From positions 1 to 64,000 of the forward strand of contig CAUYUJ010016286.1 of assembly GCA_963575745.1 (NCBI GenBank): a stretch of DNA of 64,000 bases, written 5' to 3'. How positions within the stretch are numbered: the first letter of the stretch is position 1; each line of letters begins with the position of its first letter. This DNA comes from Prorocentrum cordatum (taxonomy: Eukaryota > Sar > Dinophyceae > Prorocentrales > Prorocentraceae). The notes below the pieces were generated by a model that did not search any database, was not told the DNA's origin, and worked only from the letters and a program-made list of their open reading frames with translations. This document shows positions 10,101 to 22,600 of the stretch, one piece after another. A program made the position numbers and the translations under genes.

Positions 10101-13100
10101 ACTCCGTGCTTCACGCCCAGATGGTGGGGGTATCTAAAAGGCGGTGTGCCCGTCTGGTTGAGATTGGACCTGTGTGCTTCCAGGACGGAACGTGACGATG
10201 TCTCCGGCGAAGCGCTGGTTTCAGCACCCGTGCGGAAGCCGCCAGGGTGGGGACGCTCCAGGATTCGCGCCCAGCCTGTGGAGAACGTCTCGTGCGGATT
10301 GCCCGTTTGGGTGCTTGGACTCGTGCACCCTGCGAAATGCTTAAGAAATCATGGGTTAAGAAACTCAGAGTCTCAGAATTTGAATAAAAACCCAGAACTT
10401 CTATCAAAATCTTAGGATTTACATTGAAACATTAAGAATCATCGAGACTCTCGCCAAAAACTTGAGTTTTCTTAAGCATCGCCTAGGGTGTGTGCTTCCA
10501 GAGCAGTTCGCAAGGATGTCTCAGGCGAGGCGCTGGTTTCAACACTCCCAAGGGGGAGCCGCCAGGGTGGGGGCACTCGAGGATTCGCGCCCTGATTGTG
10601 GGATGTCGCAGGCAGTTTGGTTGATCAGACTTGCGTGCGTGCGAGGCGCTGGCAGGAGGAGGAGGACAGAACAGGAGGGGGGAGGGGTAAGAAGATGTGC
10701 GACCAGGCAGATTGTGAGGATGTCTCGGGCGAGGCGCTTGTTTCAGCATCTCTGGGAGGAGCCGCAAGAGGGGTATCTACTTAGATGCCTCCGCTTCACC
10801 CTCCCCTCGCCCCTCCTCTTCCCCATCCACACTTCCAGACTCACTCCTGCTCAGACTCACTCACAATTAGATTCACTCATACTCAGACTCACCCACACAT
10901 ATCTTCACACTCAGACTCGCTCATCCTCAGAATCGCTCATACTCAGAAACATCGTTATCCGACTCGCTCAAACGCAGACTCACTCAGGCTTGTTCACACT
11001 CAGAGCCACTCACACTCAGACCCACTCGCACTCAGACCCACTCACACTCAGACTTACATACACTCAGACCCACTCACACGAAGGCCCACTTGCACTCATA
11101 TTCACTGACACTCCGATTCACTCGCACTCACACTTGCGAATCACTCGCACTCAGACTTGCAGACTGTGGGGATGTCTCGAGCGAGCGACTCGCTCTCACA
11201 CGCAGACGCCCACTGACACGTACCGATAGACAAACGTACTAGGATAATGAGATGCACATGCTGAGATCTTGGCGTCGAGTAATTATTGTTTGCAGAGGGC
11301 GCACGGAAGAGAAACATCTCTTACGAGGGCGCCCCGTACTCCAGGCATGGAAAGAACATGACACGCGATAAACGAACACAAAGGCACCCTTGATGTTGCA
11401 AGGTCGACCTACCAACTAGACCTGACTGGATGTTATCTTGCGTATGCGGAGTTCGAGAAATGTCGCAGGCGTCCTCGCCCACAGCAAAACCGAAACCCGA
11501 CCGACCGAAGCGATCGTATGCCGTCGACTGTACAGTAGTCAAACCGACCGAGCCGCGGACACCCTTGGAGACGTCTAGAATCACATCAAGCTCCAAAAAC
11601 AAAACCTTTCGGAGGTCGACGCGGACTTCTTGGATCGGCGCTGGACCTCCCTCCCCACGCGCACGGAACGCGCCAGGGGCGGCGGCGGAGGGGCCGTTAG
11701 GTGGGTTCCGACGCCGATGAAAGAGATCCACGGGGACCTCTACAACATGCTAATAAAATTCTGCTTGTGCATATTTGTCATTATCTGGATGTCCTTCTCG
11801 AACGTTTCCTTCATCTGCTCCAGGATGCCGAAAATCTCGCCAGACTGCGGCGCGTAGCCCTCCTTGTGAACGGACTGGACAAAGGAGGCAACCACCCGGC
11901 GCTGCGAGCGGGTCAAGACCGTCCTGCGAAGGGAAGGCGGGCTCTACAATCTTATTGACATAATCATGTGTATCCGTCTCGCCCTCCTCCTCCTCCTTTT
12001 TCCTCCCTCCTCCCTGCGCCTGCTCCTCTTGCCCCCCCATCGCCCCTCATGTTCATCATCCTTCCTCCCGAATCCTACTCCCTCATCTTCGAAGCCCCAG
12101 CGGGAGGGGGGGAGGTGGAGTAGGAAGGAAGAGTGAACGCAGCTTGGAGCATGGGGAGCAGCAGGGTGTAGAGAGGACGAGGATGTCTGGAAGATGAGCA
12201 GATGGAGGGACGGTGGCATGAGTAAGAGACATGGGAGAACGAGTGGAATCAGGGAGGAAGAGTGAAACCAGGGAGGAGGCAGGCATTGAGGCAAAGGAGG
12301 CTGGACGATTTTACCAGGGACGCGGGGGCGCGGGAAGTGGGTCTCTGATCTGAACTCTGCTACGATGAGGATGATACCCCCGCAGGTCGAAGGTCAACAT
12401 ATGGGCACTATACACAGTGGCAGATGGGATGGAAATAAAAAGCAAAGACAATAAGGAGGGCGCGACTAAGCGCGTTGGGGATCACGTAGCACGTCTCGCC
12501 AGGCGCTTCGTCAGCGAAGGCTCTCGAAGGTCTTGCCAAAAACTCTGGGTCGACGCCAGCAAACTCAAAGTCTAGGCCTAGAATGAATTTAAACTGATCA
12601 TCCCACATCCAAGGCTTGAAGCAATACCCGTGCAACTGCATTCCAAAACGTATGTTGACAGCTGAGAAATACTTATGACCTCGCCATCGCAACGCCCGGA
12701 GTGCTAGTCTATGCTGCGGATGCTTCTGAAGCCTAACAACGTGGCCGCACCAATCGGAGACTCTCTGGGGCCACACTACATCCCAGCGCTTGAGACCCAG
12801 CTTGCCCAGATAGTGGGCCCTCAGGGCGTTTGAATGAGCGAAATGGTCGCCTATGGAATCCTCCTGAAAATCCTCAAACTCATCCACCTCTTCCACAAGG
12901 TCGGCCAGGGCGCGAGCCTCCGGGTCCGCGGCGGGATTCGGATCCGAGGGCACCTCTGGCACGCTGGAAAAGGACAGATTCAACATGTCATTGCTCGTCG
13001 TCGTCGTTGTCGGCGGGGGCGGGGGTGGGTGGGTCGTTTTGGGGGGCGGTGCGGGCATTTTCTTTCTGAAAACCTTTCGTTCCATACGGATCTGGATGGC

Positions 13101-14843
13101 CTGCATCTTCTGGAGGTGGGTCTGGGCGAAGTGGAGGGTGCCAGCGGTGCAAGACAGGGCAGGGAGAACAACGCGACGGAGACGACGAAGCTTCTTACTG
13201 ACCGTGCCTGCTCGGCATGTAAGAAGAAGCTTGTGTCTGGTAAAACAAGCCCGCGCGGCTCTAATCCTTCTGTCCACCTCGATCGACGCGTTGCGATCGA
13301 AGGAGATCTGATGGCCGAGCACCTTGATCCCGAGCTTTCGCGGTGTACTTGAAAGTTTGAGGGGTCTCGTTTTTGGGGCGTGTCTGCATTTTCTCCTGGG
13401 AGGTACTGCTGCCGAGAGCTTGGGGGGCTGCTGATCCCAGACATCCTGGATCGTGATCTGAGCCGGAGTGTCCTCCGTCGAGATCCACTCGACGCCGTGG
13501 AGGTTGACGCACCAGCCAGCTGCCCGAACGAGCCCGTGCCAAGCGTTGGTCATCCGCGTGACCATGGCGGCGCTGACGCCCAACAGCCAAAAATTGTCAG
13601 CGGGGATGAAGATGGGGATACGCCGTAGGCCTCCGTTGTGTTCATCTTTCTTTTGGTGCGCAAACAATTGACACCAGGAGCCCGGAGGTCATGGTGGTCA
13701 ATAGGGTATCCCCAACCACGCTGCTTACAGAGTGCGAGGGATGGGAGCGCGAGGGCGCGGTCCATGATGATGTTGCATTTTATCGGTCCGTCGGGGCCGC
13801 CTTGGAATATCGATCTGGTCCTGGATACAAGTTTCGAAGGAGGTAGGCGAGGGGCCATGAGTCGGCCCCGTCCGCGGCGCAATTCACGGATCATGGCCGC
13901 AGTCAGGATGTCAGGGATGCCAGCGAGCTTACAAGCGTGGCACCAGACCGTGGCCGACGCAATCATAGGTGGCCTGGTCTGAAGGTAGACTGATGCGGCG
14001 AGATCGGTCTCGAGGCTTGGTTCCCTTGCTCTAAGAGTAGTCGCATATAGGCCGTCCACAGAGCTGAGAGCACGGCTATCGGTCTGCACTTCTTCATGAA
14101 TAGCGGGCTACGCGTTTTCTCGATCAAGTGCACGCCACGCTCGCCCCAACCCGTTGGGGAGTCCATCGCCGGGTCGTTCAGCAGCCTAAGCTCGAACCGC
14201 GAGGCGAGGATGTCATAGAACTCATCTGAACCGTCCAGGGACTTTTCGACGACGAGCATTTCGTTTCGAGGGCAGGAGTTCCCCTTCTTCATCTAGAGGA
14301 AGATCTGACGGACCCTGCATCCCGAAATGTTGCCAACCACCTGGGGACCCACCCGGGCCCGCCCTTGCAAAATCCAGGAAGGGGGGGGGCGGGTCGAACG
14401 TCTCGCGAGCGGTGTAGGTCGGAAGAGAAATCTTATGCTAGCTTCAGAATATCATCTGGGTTGTCTGCGAGACCGCCCTGTTCGTTAAGCATGCTGCCTT
14501 GCCGGGGGGGGGGGGGGGGGGGGGGATGCGATGCGATCATATCACCCTTGCTGTAAGAGCCGCTCTCAATCCTGGCCGTGCCTGGCGCGGCGGATCTGCT
14601 GGCGCGCAAGCGTGTCAGCCGCGCAATCAAAGTGTCGGATCTCCGGGTGATCCGCGGCCCGTTTGGTCTGCGCATGGCTTCCGAGAGGGACCTTTTGAAC
14701 GTCGTTCACCGTAGGCCTCGGCGGCAATCGCGACAGCGGTAGCGAGGTCGGCAAGCGATGGTGGGGTTCGGCCAGGGGCGCCCGTAAGGGGGAGGAACTG
14801 AGGGTCAGCGTCGGGGGGGGGGGGGGGGGGCTCGGGGTCGTCG

Positions 14844-14875
<32 letters not shown>

Positions 14876-16490
14876 AGAGGGGGGGGGGTCGCGCGGGCGA
14901 CGCGCATCGTTTCGGTGGCGAGGTCATCTACGGGGGGGGGGGGGGGGCAGAGGCGGGGCGGGGGCGGAAGTCGGCGAGCGGTCGAAGGACAGAGGGATGC
15001 CCCAGGTCACCTCTTCAACCACAGGGGGCGCCCAGGAATCATGGAGGGCCTTCCAGGAGTCTCGCGACCAGCTGGACATTTCAAAAGCACAGGCCGCCAG
15101 AGGGCGGCATGCTTCCCGAATCAGCCTGCCTTGGCGAGGAGGTCCGCCGCGGAGTTGCCCGCGTCCTTAGAGCGGCCCTTGCGCCGCTCTGGGGGGCAGA
15201 CCTGATGGCGCTGACAAGCTGCGTGCCAGACTGCCTGCAGTGCGGCGACCAAGTTCAAATTGCTGCGGGCGCGCCATCTGCACCATAAAATCTGCCGCGC
15301 GCATCGGGGGCCGAAAATGAACTTGATATATTAACAATGCGGGGGGGGGGGGGGGGGGGGGGGGGCGGGGGGTCTCTTCAGGGTGGGTGCTCTGGCATAG
15401 TAGCCACAGACAAGCTTCGATCGGTGCCGTGGGTCCGGCGGCGTTGTTCGACTCCCTGCGCGCGCCTACGAAGAGCGGGTCGGCGGGGCCCAAGACAAAA
15501 GGACCGCGTGCCTGGGCAATCGGGGACGCACCCGCTGTAGGACACGCCGCATTGAACTCTGCGAAGCCCCATCCAGCACACCCCAACAGTCAGCGCCGAG
15601 GTCGCTCACGAAATCGACGAATTCTATCGAAGACCGATCAGTCCAGGAATAAACCGCAAGCGTCCTCATCCTTGAAAAAATGCATTCGTCGCCCGATCGA
15701 TGCCCGGGGAATCGCCCAAAGCATGTCGATGTGCAGCGAAGTCGAAGCAAGCCCAATTGATCGGCTTGGGGGGGGGAAGGGCCACGCTGAGCAGCAATAT
15801 TCCAATTGCTTCCTGGGTCCTGGGCCTTGGTCTGGAACTTCGGCGGGGCGCGGTCCGAAGTAGTGGCGGTCGTGAAATTCACGGAACATGTCGCCGAAGA
15901 TACTCGATATGTTTGGGGTCGCGCCTCTGGCCTGGGTCAGGGAAGTGGGCGCAGTGGCCGTGGCGGCGCCAATGAAGCGTCTTTTCAGCCCGTAGTCCTA
16001 AGTCATCGACCAGTAGACGATATAGTTCGTCCGCCTTCCCAGCGAGCTTGTCGAGCCGAGGGGGTTCGCGCGGGGGGCGGGAGAAGGAGCCGATGTGGGT
16101 AGAGACGAGGCCGGAGTCAGCCATCGATCCCAAATGAGCGCCAGCGCCCATGCCAATGGTCACTCTGGTTTCACCCAGCACCGACTGGCCCCAAACTGTC
16201 CAACAGTAAATGTCGTGACTTCGAAGGATGCAAGTGCGGGGGCACCGCGAGCGCACGACCGAATTCAGACTGCTCGCGCGCGGCGCCCACGCAGTGGATA
16301 CCCTGGACCACCTCGAGGACGAACCAGCCACAGTCCCGATGGACGACGATCGCACTCTGCCTGTCCCTACCGCCCGGGGGGGGGGGAGGGGGGGGGGGGG
16401 CGCAATCACGCGATGCCCGTCGATGCGCTCTGGAGGTTGTGCGCTGCGTAGGGCGAAGCACTCTTGCAAAAGAAGCATGCGCCAAGGATC

Positions 16491-16534
<44 letters not shown>

Positions 16535-16537
16535 TTG

Positions 16538-16606
<69 letters not shown>

Positions 16607-16617
16607 CTCTCTTTTTT

Positions 16618-16693
<76 letters not shown>

Positions 16694-19600
16694 AATCTTT
16701 CGCGAAGTCAGGCATCTCCTTCGGCGACGCAGCTCTCGCAGTCCAACTGATACAACAGGAACGGTCAAGCATCCTCCGCCGTCGCCATCTCCTGATCGCA
16801 AGAGAGGGGCCACCTCGCGGATCGCCAGCAGCCTGGATCGCCCCGTTGTGGCCGTTCAGCTGGAGGTCGAGGCGGAGGTCCGCGAGGAGCGCCCCCGCCG
16901 TGGCCGGGATCTCCAGCTTGTGCGTGGACAGGTCGCAATCGAAGAGCTTGATCGGGCCTCCCATGTGCGCGTTGCCGGGAAGTCGGTTTGGCGAGAAGAT
17001 CACCTCGCCCTTGTCATTCTCGATGTCGCATGCGGCCGCGAAATCATGAGCCTGATGTGTTGGAAAAAGCGCCTTGACTACAGGCTCCAACATCTGGACC
17101 GACTTCACCTGCTCCTTGCTTACGCCGATCTCCCAGCCCAGCTTGTCGTTGCCGTGCCAGAGGTGTTGACGGCCAGAAGCAAAGAGGTTGCCTCCCTGGA
17201 ACTTTCTGCCCTTCATGGCCTTGAGCATCATCCACATCTGGCCTGAACTGTGGAATCTAATGCGCACCCTCTCGCGGCACCCTCCTGTGGGAATGACTTT
17301 TTTTATATCGGATGTGTCGAGCGTCGGGTTCAGTCTTGATCTGTTTCACGAGCAAGTCTCCCGACTCGTAGTTGAAGCCCCCGACGCACATCACCTTGCG
17401 CCTACTCATGGGCACGCAAGCTGCAATGGAAACGGCAGAGAGAGAGAGAGAGCGGAGGCCAGGGTGGCCGAGACATGAGCCGATGTACACGAAGCTGGCG
17501 TCGCGCCGCTCCCTCGCGGGGCCACCTCAAAGGCAGCTCGGAATCGAAAGAGGCCAGCTTGGTCTGAATGTCGGCAACTGTAGTCCTGACTGTGGCGACC
17601 TCCATCTGCATATGATCGGTCATGTGGTCCTGGGGGGTGGTCGCATCCTTGATCATAGCGCCCACGGCACTCAAGAGACGGATCTGTCCATCCTCGAAGC
17701 TTTCAGTTGACAATGACGTTATGCAGTTGGAGCTGGGTCGGAAAAAAATGTATGGCCCTGTCCGAACTCTTCTGCAAAATGGTTCCGGAACCGAGCCGAA
17801 CCGGCCGAACCGAACCGGGCCGAACCGAACCGGCGCAAACCGGCGTTTTTTTGCCAATGGGAACCAAACCGCACCGAACCGGACAATTACGACACCGAAC
17901 CGAACCGAACCGAACCGTGACTCCGAACCGGGCCGAACCTCCCCCCGCCGAGCCCGCCCGAACCGTACCGAACCGGAGCGAACCGGAAAACTGGCCACGG
18001 AGGGAGGAGGAGGGAGGACGACCAGCGGCGACGACGACGATGACGACAACCCCCAGATCCAGGCGCTGTGAAAAAATCTCAAGAGGAGGTTTTTCGCTAT
18101 TTCGGGCCCCCTCTGGGGCCCCTTTGGGGGTTTGGGGCTCCTTTGGGGCCCTTTTGGGGCCCCTATGCGGGTTTGGGGCCTCTTTGGGGGGTTGGGGCCT
18201 TTTTGGGGCCCTTATTGGAGGTTTGGGCCCCCCTAAGGCCCCTTTGGGGGCCCTGTGGGCCTCCTTTTGGGGCCCTTTGGGGGTTTGGGCCCCTTGACGG
18301 CCCCTATGCGGGTTTGGAGCCCTTTTGGGGGTCCCTTGGGACCCTTATGCGGGTTTGGGGCCCATTTGGGGCCCCAAAGGAGCCCCTTTGGGGGTTTGGG
18401 GCCCCTTTGGAGCCTTTGGGGGTTTGGGGCCCGACCGGAACCGGTCCGAACCGGAACAGGAAACGGTCCGAACCGGAAACAAAAAAAAAACGTACCGAAC
18501 CGAACCGAACCGGAAGATTACGACACCGAGCCGAACCGAACCGAACTGGAGGCGCTTCGGAACCTAACCGGACCGAACCGAACCGGAACTTTCCTGTTCT
18601 GGCCGCGGGGGCTCTCAGGACGTCGTTGTCGTCTCTGTCTACGCCCATGTCGTCGAGATGAACTGTCGGCACAGCGGGGCCCGCCATGCCTGTGACACCA
18701 GGAGTTCCAACATGGGTTGCCATCTCCCGACGCTCTGGATGGAGGGGGGGGGCACGAAAAAAAAACAGCTAAGACTGAAGGTGGGAGTAAAATGGGCATC
18801 TTCTTTGCCGAAAGTGGCTTAAGCCAAAGTGGGAGGTGGGCGGGGAGGGGAAGCTGGAGGGAGTGGGGAGGAGGGAAGGCAGACTGGAAAAACACGAGGG
18901 AGGATGAGGAGGGGGGGGCAAACGGAAGGGGGGTATGGATGAGGGATCAGCACGGGCAGTTCCCCCAGGGTTTCCTGCAGGACGGCGTCCAAAGAGAGTA
19001 CAGGCAGGGCAGGGTGGGCATGCCTCCCTCGCAGCGGCTCGTCGAAGGCACGGAGCCGGGAGGGAAGTGGACGGACGACGACGGAGGAGGAAGGGGAAGG
19101 GGCACGAGGCGCGCGCGCAACGTCGGCTTGGGTTTCCGATCCGTGCCCGATCCTGCAATGGGCTCGGGCGGGGCACGAGGCTGATGCAACGCAGGCATGA
19201 GGGTGGCTCCCTGCGCTCAGTACGCGAGGCTCTAAGCTCTGGACGAGAGAGGAAGAGCACGAAAAAGAGGGGGGGAAGCACGAGGAGGGAGGGACACAAG
19301 GGAAAGAGGTGATCGGCGTGCCTCGCGGTGAGGCGCTGCAGGCTGGCGGCCACGCTCAGCATGCTGCTCTTCGGCACCTGCAGGAAGGTGGAGGACGCGC
19401 CGCCGTGGTGCTTCGCCAGGACCGTGACCGCCTGCTTCAGGGCCGAGAGGGCCTGCAGCATCTCCTTCTCCTCGGGGGGCGCGGGCCGAAAGAGAGCTAC
19501 CCGAGCGACCAAGAGCACAGAGAAACCCGAACCACAACGTGGATGGTCAGCAACGTTCGCATGCGATCCACGCCTGCCCTCTCTCTCACTCGCGCTCGCT

Positions 19601-22600
19601 CTAGCTCTATCTTTATTTATGTGTGTCTTCGTTTCCTTTCCATTGAGCATCTATGTGTGCATGCATATATATATATACACACAGGTACCTATACGACTAC
19701 CCTTCGGGGGATAAAAAAGATGTTGGGGGAACACCATCGGAACAGGACACGGCACAATCGGGACATCCTGGAAGAGATAGATAAAAAAAAAACACCACCA
19801 AGACACCATCGGAACGCAATCGGGACATCATGGTGGTCAATCCGTCCACTATTTGTCTATAGATCCCACTATCGGCATCACTAGAAATATCGCTTCGATC
19901 ACACGTTCGATCTGATTGTATGATCTTCGATCTCACTGCGGGTCCCATTATCGATCTCACTATCTATCGGTTCCGCCATCGACCTAACGATCGACCGCAC
20001 TATCTCACTATCGGCCTCATTGCTTGCTCATCGATCTCACGACTGGTATGGCCATCGGTACTACACCATATCCACCTGACTACCAATCGGTCTCACTATA
20101 GTGGAGGCTAATCCACAAGCAACCCACCGCAAGAAACCCAACCCTGAAATCCGCCGAAGTCTCTTGGTCCAAGGTTGGGTTTCTTGCACTCCAGCTGCAA
20201 ACAAAGAAACCCGGGGTACCCTGACCCGAGCGGTATCTCGGCCGCTGACTGAAATCAATTTGACATCAAGAAACCCAAGGCGATCGAACATGCTCGCTTC
20301 GGGCCTTGCAAAAAAACATAGACTTCTCAACTGTAAAAACAGCTGTGTGCCCAGCTTCATCAGACCAGCCAATTGTGGAACTCGGCCTCTGGGCCTGACC
20401 ATGAGTTGTTGCATTTCTACTTACTACATTGCCACTGTGGAGCGCGCGCCGCTCAGGTGACCCACCAGCGGGTGGGTCACCGAATAACTGATGAGCAACA
20501 CCAGCGGTGACACTTGCACTCTGGTCCGCATTCCGAATCCATGAGCTTCCCCTGAGGAGCGCCCGCCGCGTAGGTGACCCACCAGCGGGTGGGTCACCCG
20601 AGAACTGGTTGAGACGAACCAATTGTCTCTCTTCCATTCTAGGCCTCATGAGCCAGTGCATTCCGAGCCCGAACGATTCCCCTGTGGAACGCGCGCCAAA
20701 CAGATTACCCACCAGCAAAGATGGGAATGTGCCTGGTGCGGCGCCAGGACGAAGGGAATGTCGTGCAATCTGCCAGGTCTCCTCCTCCTCCTCCTCCTCC
20801 TCCTCCTCCTCCTCCTCCTCCTCCTCCTCCTCCTCCTCCTCCCCTCCTCCAACCCGTCCTGCGTCCTCCAACCCTGTGGGTCACCCGCAAACTGGTTGAA
20901 AGATCACTATGAGTTGGCGCGCGCTTGCCCCATGCGCTTCCGCTGTGGCCCGCGCGCCGCACGGGCGACCCACCGCCGGGTGGGTCACTCGAAGACTGGC
21001 GAGTGACACCACTTGGTTCATGTGCATTCTGGGCCTCAACTTAAGGAGGAAGGAGGAGGATTAAGGAGGAGGAATCCTCCCTCCTCCTTAATCCTCCTCC
21101 TCCTTAATCCTTCCCCTCCTGAACTCTCCCCCCCTTTCGTCCGGTCCGGCTCGACACGCCCTCCGCCGGCAGAGCCCCTGGAACCCCCTGGCTCGAGGGG
21201 CCGCTCCGTGCGAGGCGGAACCTCTGCCGGGCCCCCCGCCCAGGATCGGGGAGACGCAAGACCCGGGTACGGGGGACTCGGAAATCCCCGACGAGGTCGT
21301 CAAAAAAACGACGAGGCCGAGCCTGCATTTTGACGAGGCCTCCCGCTGCAGACATCCCACAAAACTCCTCCTCGTCAAAATCCGAGTCGCGGTCGTCAAA
21401 AAACGATGGCGAACCCGAGTCCTGGCAAACCCGGGTCTTACGCTCCCCCGACATGAGTTGTTCCGTTCCCACTCCATGTGACTCCCTTCCCCTGTGGAGC
21501 GCGCGCCGCGCAAGTGACCCACCAGCGGGTGGGTCACCCGGGAACCGGTCGAGCAAAACAAATGGTTTGACTCGTATCTCGTTCTCAGCAGGAGCTGGTG
21601 CACTCTTACTCCACACAAGTGGTTCACCAGCAGGTGGGACACACGCGATCTGGTTGAGGCAACCACGTTGTTTCACTTTCATCCTGGGTCTGAACATGAA
21701 TTGCTGCATTCCTACTCCGTCTTCCACTGAAAGGCGCGCACCGCACAAGTCACAAACCAGCGGGTGGGTCACCCGAACACTGGCTGAACCAAGCTCACTG
21801 TTATATTGCATTGTGGGCCTCAACTTGAGTTGATGCACTCCGACTCCGTACATTTCACCTGTGGGTGGGTCACCCGAAAACTCTTTGAGAATAAACTCAG
21901 AATAAACGATGCGTCTCACTTGCTTTCGGTTGATCGCGTACGGCCTATCAAGTTCTTGGGCTTTCGGGCCATCGCCCCAGAACCCCGGGGCATCCAGCAC
22001 CAGACTGACGTGCCCCCGCGAGCGTGCGCGCGCTGTGCGTGACCAACAGGCAGAGTGGTTAGTTAGCAAAGGAAGAAATTCCTTGATATTTGAAAAAAGG
22101 GAGTCTCTGGAATTCCCTCTTTTGTCAAATTCCTCTGTCTTGGAGCGTTGGAAGCGGGAAAACGTGAGAAAGCTAAAAACGGCGACAAAAACCGCTGGAA
22201 ATCAGCAATTTTGCTCTTTTCGGGCTCTCTCGGGACGGCTCTCGAAGCTCTCTTGGGCTGTTTTGGGGGCCTCGTCGGAGCTTTTTGGGGGCCTCTCAAT
22301 TGTCTGGGGTGTGTTGGAGGCCTCTGGGGGTTCCCGGAATCCTATCGGAGGTCTCTGGCGGCCTCCTGCTCCCGCTCTTGGGCTCATCTTGAGCCTGTTC
22401 TGGAGTGGTCAGGAGCTTTCCAGGGCGCCTCTTCGGCAGTCTTGGGGCCTTTGGCCGTCTTGGGGGCCTCTTGGGCGGTCTTGGGGCGGTCTTGGGGGCC
22501 TCTTCGGCCGTCTTGGAGCGTTGAAAGCATGAAATTGTGAGAAGGCCAAAAACCATTAAAAAAATACAATTAACGATTTTAGGTTCTCCGGGCGCTCTCG

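Larger units (their letters stand above)
12408..17740 (-). mobile_element. Decayed LINE (non-LTR retrotransposon) within an intron of gene A
   Basis: Read on the minus strand from 17740 to 12408, the order is: a coiled-coil N-terminus (17705-17450), an RRM-like segment with VGGF (about 17440-17150), endonuclease-region remnants (about 16100-15400), reverse transcriptase (14292-12900), and a C-terminal tail with a stop at 12408. Frames are broken repeatedly, and the element carries a TC microsatellite and several poly-G runs. It has the same orientation as the host gene. Ends and target duplications were not resolved. Confidence 0.75.
20440..21885. repeat. Satellite whose unit carries a GTGACCCACC-AGC-GGGTGGGTCAC hairpin
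   Basis: Dispersed-tandem units with CCCCTGTGGAGCGCGCGCC, then the hairpin GTGACCCACC-AGC-GGGTGGGTCAC, then CCGAGAACTGG. Hairpin copies lie near 20456-20478, 20572-20596, 20965-20987, 21513-21537 and 21745-21769, with degenerate ones near 21617 and 21859. Stem arms co-vary little, since most copies are near-identical. It lies inside gene A's intron 2. Confidence 0.8.

Noticed and set aside
15879-17267. 462-codon minus-strand frame with a long RE repeat
   Set aside because: The middle is the (TC)n microsatellite; the ends are LINE remnants, not one protein.
17785-18600. CCGAA repeats as telomere or subtelomere
   Set aside because: The dinoflagellate telomere repeat is TTTAGGG; this unit differs and lies internally.
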